Assembly (NCBI GenBank): GCA_016712285.1
Contig: JADJRK010000001.1
Coordinates: forward strand, 930,001-994,000
DNA length: 64,000 nucleotides
Origin: Planctomycetota bacterium
Lineage (GTDB): Bacteria; Planctomycetota; UBA8742; UBA2392
Direction: 5' to 3'
Part shown: piece after piece, positions 60,126 to 64,000 of the stretch
Layout: every line of letters begins with the position of its first letter
How positions within the stretch are numbered: position 1 is the stretch's first letter
Notes under the pieces: model-generated
What the model saw: only the letters and a program-made list of their open reading frames with translations
What the model was told of the DNA's origin: nothing
Database searches by the model: none
Translations under genes and position numbers: made by a program

Positions 60126-60971
60126 CTACTTCTGCGCCCGAGCGGCAAGGGCATCCATCACGCGCTCGTACTCGTCGAGAGGACAGCTGCGTTTCCCGAA
60201 CATATGGCTTCGGGCGTGGTCCGGACCATGAAAGTCGGCGCCGCCGCTGACCAGCAGCTTTTGTTTGCGGGCACGAGCCAGGTAGTGGTTCTGCACGTCG
60301 TGGTTGTGGTCGCTGTGGTAGCACTCAATGCCGTCAGCACCAAGTTCCACGGCTGCATTGACGACTTCGTCGCCGTTGCGATACAGCGCCGGGTGCGCAA
60401 CGATCGCGGCGCCGCCCGCCGAGTGGATTGCCTCAATGGCCCGGCTGATCGGCGTAACGCGGTGGGCGACAAAAGCCACGCCGCCCTTACGCAAGTACTT
60501 CTGGAATGCATCCTGATGGCCCGACGCGTGCCCCTGCTCGACCAGCATGCGCGCAAGATAAGGGCGCGCCAGCGAGACGCCGTCCTGCACATCGTCGGTC
60601 TTCAGCGGCACGCCGGCTGCACGCAGCTTGTCGACCATGTCGAAGAAGCGGCGGCGACGCCTGACCTGGATTTCGCCGCACAGGGCAACCAGCGCGGGGT
60701 TCCGGCGATCTATGCCCAGGCCCAGCAGGTGCACTTCGCTGTCAGCACACGTGACTGTAAACTCGACCCCCGGTACGAACTCAATGCCCAACCGCTTGGC
60801 CGCCGCTTCCGCTTCATCGAGCCCCGCCACCGTGTCGTGATCGGTCAGCGCCAGCGTAGTCACGCCGCGCGAATGGGCTTCTTCGAACAGGCGGGCAGGC
60901 GCGAACGAGCCGTCGGAGCAGGTGGAATGGCTGTGCAGGTCTATCACAGGTGATCGTTCGCTGGTTGTCAT
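60126..60971 (-). CDS. PHP-domain phosphoesterase
   Basis: 281 aa from the ATG at 60971. The metal-binding PHP motifs are present: VIDLHSHSTCSDG, LALTDHDTVAG, then VPGVEFTV, AIVAHPALY, and SGGADFHGPDH. The family includes the RNase AM/YciV (TrpH) group, which hydrolyses 3',5'-bisphosphonucleotides and short RNA. The open frame runs on to 61484, but that part is antisense to crcB. It is divergent from crcB. Confidence 0.88.
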   Translation of the reverse strand: MTTSERSPVIDLHSHSTCSDGSFAPARLFEEAHSRGVTTLALTDHDTVAGLDEAEAAAKRLGIEFVPGVEFTVTCADSEVHLLGLGIDRRNPALVALCGEIQVRRRRRFFDMVDKLRAAGVPLKTDDVQDGVSLARPYLARMLVEQGHASGHQDAFQKYLRKGGVAFVAHRVTPISRAIEAIHSAGGAAIVAHPALYRNGDEVVNAAVELGADGIECYHSDHNHDVQNHYLARARKQKLLVSGGADFHGPDHARSHMFGKRSCPLDEYERVMDALAARAQK

Positions 60972-61017
60972 GCTTCCACAAGGTAGAGTCCGCGCCATCG
61001 ACAGGAAAGAGGCTCTT

Positions 61018-61386
61018 ATGAAACAGCTGGCACTGGTATGCCTGGGCGGCGCGTTCGGGTCGGGTTTGCGATATGGAACCACCCTGCTTTTCGACAAGCT
61101 GTCTCCCAAGCTGGCAGCCGCTTTCCCGCTTGCCACCCTGCTTGTGAATTTTGTCGGGTGTTTCGCGATCGGCGTCGGCGCCGGTCTATTGGGGCGCGAA
61201 GGGGTAAAGTACGGTCCGGAGCTGCAACTGCTGCTGCTGGTCGGGGTGTGTGGCGGCCTCACCACGTTCAGCGCGTTCGCAGGCCAGACCCTGGCGTTGA
61301 CCAGCGGCAAGGCTCTGCTGAACGTCGGGGCTTCACTGGGTGGGGGACTGGCCCTGGCTTGGTTCGGCGCCTGGCTGGTCAAGTGA
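61018..61386 (+). CDS. crcB: Fluoride channel CrcB (Fluc)
   Basis: 122 aa small four-span membrane protein that exports fluoride as a dual-topology dimer. The GGAFGSGLRY start motif, ATLLVNFVGCFAIG and GGLTTFSAFAGQTL match the family, including the conserved Asn and Phe pore residues; Ala replaces Thr in TTFSTF. AGAGG lies 7 nt before the ATG. No fluoride riboswitch is apparent in the 46-bp upstream spacer. Confidence 0.92.
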   Translation: MKQLALVCLGGAFGSGLRYGTTLLFDKLSPKLAAAFPLATLLVNFVGCFAIGVGAGLLGREGVKYGPELQLLLLVGVCGGLTTFSAFAGQTLALTSGKALLNVGASLGGGLALAWFGAWLVK

Positions 61387-61516
61387 AGCACTCCCAGGCC
61401 CGCGAATCGGGGCATCCCCCGCTTGCAACACCGGCCTGTGTTCCTATCCTTCCACCCCTCGCACAGCAATGAATTGCGGGCCATGCGGCTTGCCGTTGCC
61501 TGTGCTTTCCAGTCCC

Positions 61517-61544
61517 GGCGCGTGGAGGGAGTGGCACGCGCGCC
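61517..61544 (+). promoter_or_regulatory. Leader hairpin upstream of rpsA
   Basis: GGCGCGTG (61517-61524) is nearly complementary to CACGCGCGCC (61535-61544), with a GAGGGAGTGG loop, followed by CGGGGG and TTTT. It ends 32 bp before the rpsA start. It could be an attenuator or an rpsA autoregulatory site, but this is weak evidence. Confidence 0.3.
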
Positions 61545-61576
61545 CGGGGGTTTTCCCGCTCCCGACAGGAAATTCC

Positions 61577-63238
61577 ATGACTGTTCGTGCCATTAACCCG
61601 CTGGTCCGTCGTTACGGGCCCAAGTCCGACGTTGTCGAGGCTGAACTCGAATCCATCTGGAAAGAACCTTCCGAAGAGCTGATGGTGCCAAGCGCCCGGC
61701 ACTTCAGTGAAGACAGCCTGGTCAAAGGCCGCGTCGTTCACGTCAGCAAGGACCAGATCACCGTGGACATCGGCGCCAAGACTGTCGGCGTCATCAACAG
61801 CCGCGAGTTCGAGTCTGAAGCTGATCGTCCCAAGGTCGGCGACGAAGTCACCGTACTGATCGAAGAGCTGGAAAACGACGACGGCATCATCGGTCTTTCC
61901 AAGCGCAAGGCCGACCGCAAGATGAACTGGGAACGCGTCGTCGAGAAACACAAGGAAGGCGACACCGTTCGTGGCAAGGTCACCAAGAAGATCAAGGGTG
62001 GCTTGCTCATCGACATCGGCGTGCCGGCGTTCCTGCCCGCAAGCCAGGTCAGCATTCGCCGCACTCGTGACATCAACGAGTTCATCGGCGACGACATGGA
62101 ATGCGAGATCATCAAGATCGACCAAGCCCGCGAAAACATCGTCGTCAGCGCGCGCAAACTGCAAGAGCGCACACGCGAACGCCTTAAGGACGCGCTGCTT
62201 AGCGAAATCGAAGAAGGCCAGATTCGCGAGGGCGTGGTCAAGAACATCGCCGATTTCGGCGCATTCGTTGACCTGGGCGGCATCGACGGATTGCTGCACA
62301 TCACCGACATGACCTGGGGCCGCATCCAGCACCCGAGCGAAGTGGTCAAGATCAACGAGACCGTGAAGGTCAAAGTGCTCAAGGTTGACCGTGAGCGCGA
62401 ACGCATCGCACTGGGCATGAAGCAGCTTGCCGACAGCCCGTGGAAGGGCATTGCCGACCGCTACCCTGTGAGCTCACGCCACAAGGGCAAGGTCGTCAAC
62501 ATCATGAGCTACGGCGCGTTCGTGCGCCTTGAAGAGGGCATCGAAGGCCTGGTCCACGTCAGCGAAATGAGCTGGACCAAGCGCGTCAACGACCCGCGCG
62601 AAGTCGTGCAGCTCGGCGACGACGCCGAAATCATCATCCTGGGCGTCAACGAAGAGAAGCAGGAAATCAGCCTGGGCATGAAGCAGCTTGAAGACAACCC
62701 GTGGGACAAGGTCAGCGAACGCTACCAGCCGGGCGCCAAAGTCAAAGGCGTCGTCCGCAACCTCACCACCTACGGTGCGTTCATTGAAATTGAGCCTGGC
62801 ATCGACGGACTGCTGCACGTCAGCGACATGAGCTGGACGCGCAAGGTCAGCCACCCCAACGAAATGGTCAAGAAGGGTGACGAAGTCGAGTGTGTTGTGC
62901 TCGCCGTTGACACCGACAAGCACCGCATCGCGCTCGGCATGAAGCAGCTCAAAGCCGACCCCTGGGAGGCAGAAATCCCCGAGAGGTTTGGCGTGGACAC
63001 TGAGGCGGAAGGCGTCATCACCAAGATCACCAACTTCGGCGTGTTCGTTGAGCTTGAACCTGACCTTGAGGGCCTGCTGCACATCAGCGAACTGGCTGAA
63101 AGCGAAAGCAAGCCCGAGGACGTCGTGAAGGTTGGCCAGAAGATCCGGGTCAAGGTAATCAAACTCGACTCGAAAGAGCGCAAGATCGGCTTGACCGCCA
63201 TCAGCTTCGGCGACCCCAACGAAGCCCCAGCCAGCTAA
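61577..63238 (+). CDS. rpsA: 30S ribosomal protein S1
   Basis: 553 aa with six S1 (OB-fold) RNA-binding repeats (about 47-112, 128-195, 215-280, 300-365, 385-450, 472-540). The last four show the strong signature (IADFGAFVDLGGIDGLLHITDM, SYGAFVRLEEGIEGLVHVSEM). It brings mRNA to the 30S subunit. The ATG at 61577 has AGGA 8 nt upstream; the in-frame upstream extension covers the leader. Followed by a strong terminator. Confidence 0.96.
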   Translation: MTVRAINPLVRRYGPKSDVVEAELESIWKEPSEELMVPSARHFSEDSLVKGRVVHVSKDQITVDIGAKTVGVINSREFESEADRPKVGDEVTVLIEELENDDGIIGLSKRKADRKMNWERVVEKHKEGDTVRGKVTKKIKGGLLIDIGVPAFLPASQVSIRRTRDINEFIGDDMECEIIKIDQARENIVVSARKLQERTRERLKDALLSEIEEGQIREGVVKNIADFGAFVDLGGIDGLLHITDMTWGRIQHPSEVVKINETVKVKVLKVDRERERIALGMKQLADSPWKGIADRYPVSSRHKGKVVNIMSYGAFVRLEEGIEGLVHVSEMSWTKRVNDPREVVQLGDDAEIIILGVNEEKQEISLGMKQLEDNPWDKVSERYQPGAKVKGVVRNLTTYGAFIEIEPGIDGLLHVSDMSWTRKVSHPNEMVKKGDEVECVVLAVDTDKHRIALGMKQLKADPWEAEIPERFGVDTEAEGVITKITNFGVFVELEPDLEGLLHISELAESESKPEDVVKVGQKIRVKVIKLDSKERKIGLTAISFGDPNEAPAS

Positions 63239-63256
63239 CAACATAGACTAGTAAGC

Positions 63257-63293
63257 ACGGCGCCCGGGCAACCGGGCGCCGTAGTGTTTTTTT
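63257..63293 (+). terminator. Strong Rho-independent terminator of rpsA
   Basis: A perfect 11-bp stem, ACGGCGCCCGG (63257-63267) / CCGGGCGCCGT (63272-63282), with a 4-nt loop, followed by a run of seven T (63287-63293). Confidence 0.95.
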
Positions 63294-63437
63294 CATGCGC
63301 AACTGCAACCCTCGACCCGCGACGAGTTTATGGCTGTGCCAGGAATCAGGCGGTGGTCATATGGGGTCGAATCCGTAAACTATGGGCCATGCCCTCCACC
63401 TATCAGGGGGGCCGTCAGCCTGGAGGAGGGTGACGAC

Positions 63438-64000
63438 ATGCGCGCGTGGATCTACGCCTCGGCGTTACTATTTGCGGCGGTCCTGCTGGCCCTGCCCCTC
63501 AATGCAGGCCTGCTTGACACGTTTGCCGGCAAGTCAGAAGCCGACATTGCCAAAGACTTCGAAGCAGGATTGCCCAAGTTTCTGGAAGCGCGCCTCCAGG
63601 AGCAGGTCAAGCCGCGCATGTACGTGCCCGACCCCAAGCGCAAGGGTGAGTTCTTCTTCCTTGAGCTGGTCGGAGTGGAAGGCGAAAAGAGCCGCTGGCA
63701 GGAACTGGCAGTCACCGGCTGGTTTCCGGACACTGTCGAGTACGCCTATTCTCCCCACGGGAACATCACTGAGTATGAGATCGCCAAGTTACCGACCCAG
63801 CAGGTCGCGAACTGGTATGTTCCGCGCTTTCGCCTGCCGCCTGAAATCATTGCCGCGGCGGTTTGGGCCGCAAGCAAGCAGGAACTTTGGGTGGCGAATG
63901 CCAAGCTCGCCGAGCTCGCGCAGACCGCAACCGCGCAACGCGCCGATATCGAAGAATACCTGTGCGGCAAGCATGGCTGGACGCGGCCCAAAGACGGCTT
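63438..64000 (+). CDS. Partial secreted/membrane-anchored protein (C-terminus off window)
   Basis: 187 complete codons to the window edge. The ATG at 63438 has GGAGGAGGG about 7 nt upstream. An N-terminal hydrophobic segment (WIYASALLFAAVLLALPL) looks like a signal peptide. The mature part is unrecognised (EFFFLELVGVEGEKSRWQEL, GWFPDTVEYAYSPHGNITEY). The spacer 63294-63437 shows no gene; it holds a CCCTCCA/TGGAGG inverted pair that would partly cover the ribosome site. Confidence 0.6.
   Translation, partial: MRAWIYASALLFAAVLLALPLNAGLLDTFAGKSEADIAKDFEAGLPKFLEARLQEQVKPRMYVPDPKRKGEFFFLELVGVEGEKSRWQELAVTGWFPDTVEYAYSPHGNITEYEIAKLPTQQVANWYVPRFRLPPEIIAAAVWAASKQELWVANAKLAELAQTATAQRADIEEYLCGKHGWTRPKDG

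Noticed and set aside
60972..61017. Fluoride riboswitch upstream of crcB
   Set aside because: The spacer is 46 bp and shows no pseudoknot-like fluoride aptamer pattern.
60972..61484. In-frame N-terminal extension of the PHP gene
   Set aside because: It is antisense to crcB and low-complexity; the PHP family begins at VIDLHSHST.

Overview
This window is high-GC (roughly 60-64% by eye), densely packed bacterial chromosome with many 1-4 bp start/stop overlaps. It shows no insertion sequence, prophage, plasmid or CRISPR locus. The content is that of a diderm bacterium: lipoproteins with lipoboxes, an RND pump with its periplasmic adaptor, an ExbD-like envelope lipoprotein and a c-type cytochrome lipoprotein. 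It also encodes futalosine-route menaquinone synthesis (MqnE), HisZ with short-form HisG, a serine-palmitoyltransferase-like enzyme, FHA and leucine-rich-repeat proteins, and a DUF1844 protein. A Planctomycetota-like or related uncultured lineage fits best, but this is inference from gene content and not a placement.

Layout: 1-4969 (minus) holds a partial proline-rich membrane protein, a saccharopine-dehydrogenase-like oxidoreductase overlapping a membrane protein, a fatty acid desaturase and a secreted S41 peptidase. 5062-13853 holds an M1 aminopeptidase with HEAT repeats, uppP, tRNA-Asp, a HEPN-motif protein beside that tRNA, an SPFH protein, a tiny 24-codon ORF, a divergent miaA, a UPF0145 gene and a secreted protein/Nudix pair. 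13860-16761 (minus) holds a secreted TPR protein and mqnE. 16899-25648 (plus) is an envelope cluster (lipoprotein, DUF1844, four-repeat ExbD-like lipoprotein), then pheA plus an aminotransferase, an MFS transporter, a transketolase C-terminal half and a secreted protein. 25670-33272 (minus) is a compact run: gpsA, plsY, homocysteine methyltransferase/MTHFR fusion, dprA, aroB and a membrane protein. 33397-35763 (minus) has an FHA protein, a small protein and an acidic protein ending in an L7/L12-like domain.

The most distinctive region is 37161-46364, an apparently complete histidine operon in the order hisZ-hisG-hisD-hisC-hisB-hisH-hisA-hisA-like-hisF-hisIE. Two features stand out. An extra HisA-family barrel with an altered first catalytic residue sits between hisA and hisF. 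The last gene is a HisI-HisE fusion carrying a third C-terminal domain, a RelA/SpoT/MESH1-type HD hydrolase with its metal and catalytic motifs intact, which suggests a direct physical link between histidine synthesis and alarmone turnover. Two spacers of this operon, and a third spacer upstream of the SPT-like gene, carry heptanucleotide tandem repeats.

From 46377 onward come an RND efflux pair, tRNA-Val followed by a 91-bp direct repeat that includes its own 3' end around a perfect palindrome, a TPR protein that looks like the tail of a STAND/cyclase-type regulator, and a leucine-rich-repeat protein. These are followed by an O-methyltransferase with an alkyladenine DNA glycosylase, glutathione peroxidase, coaD, sucC without sucD, the SPT-like enzyme, DUF486, an FAD oxidoreductase, a PHP phosphoesterase, crcB, rpsA with a strong terminator, and a partial secreted protein at the right edge.
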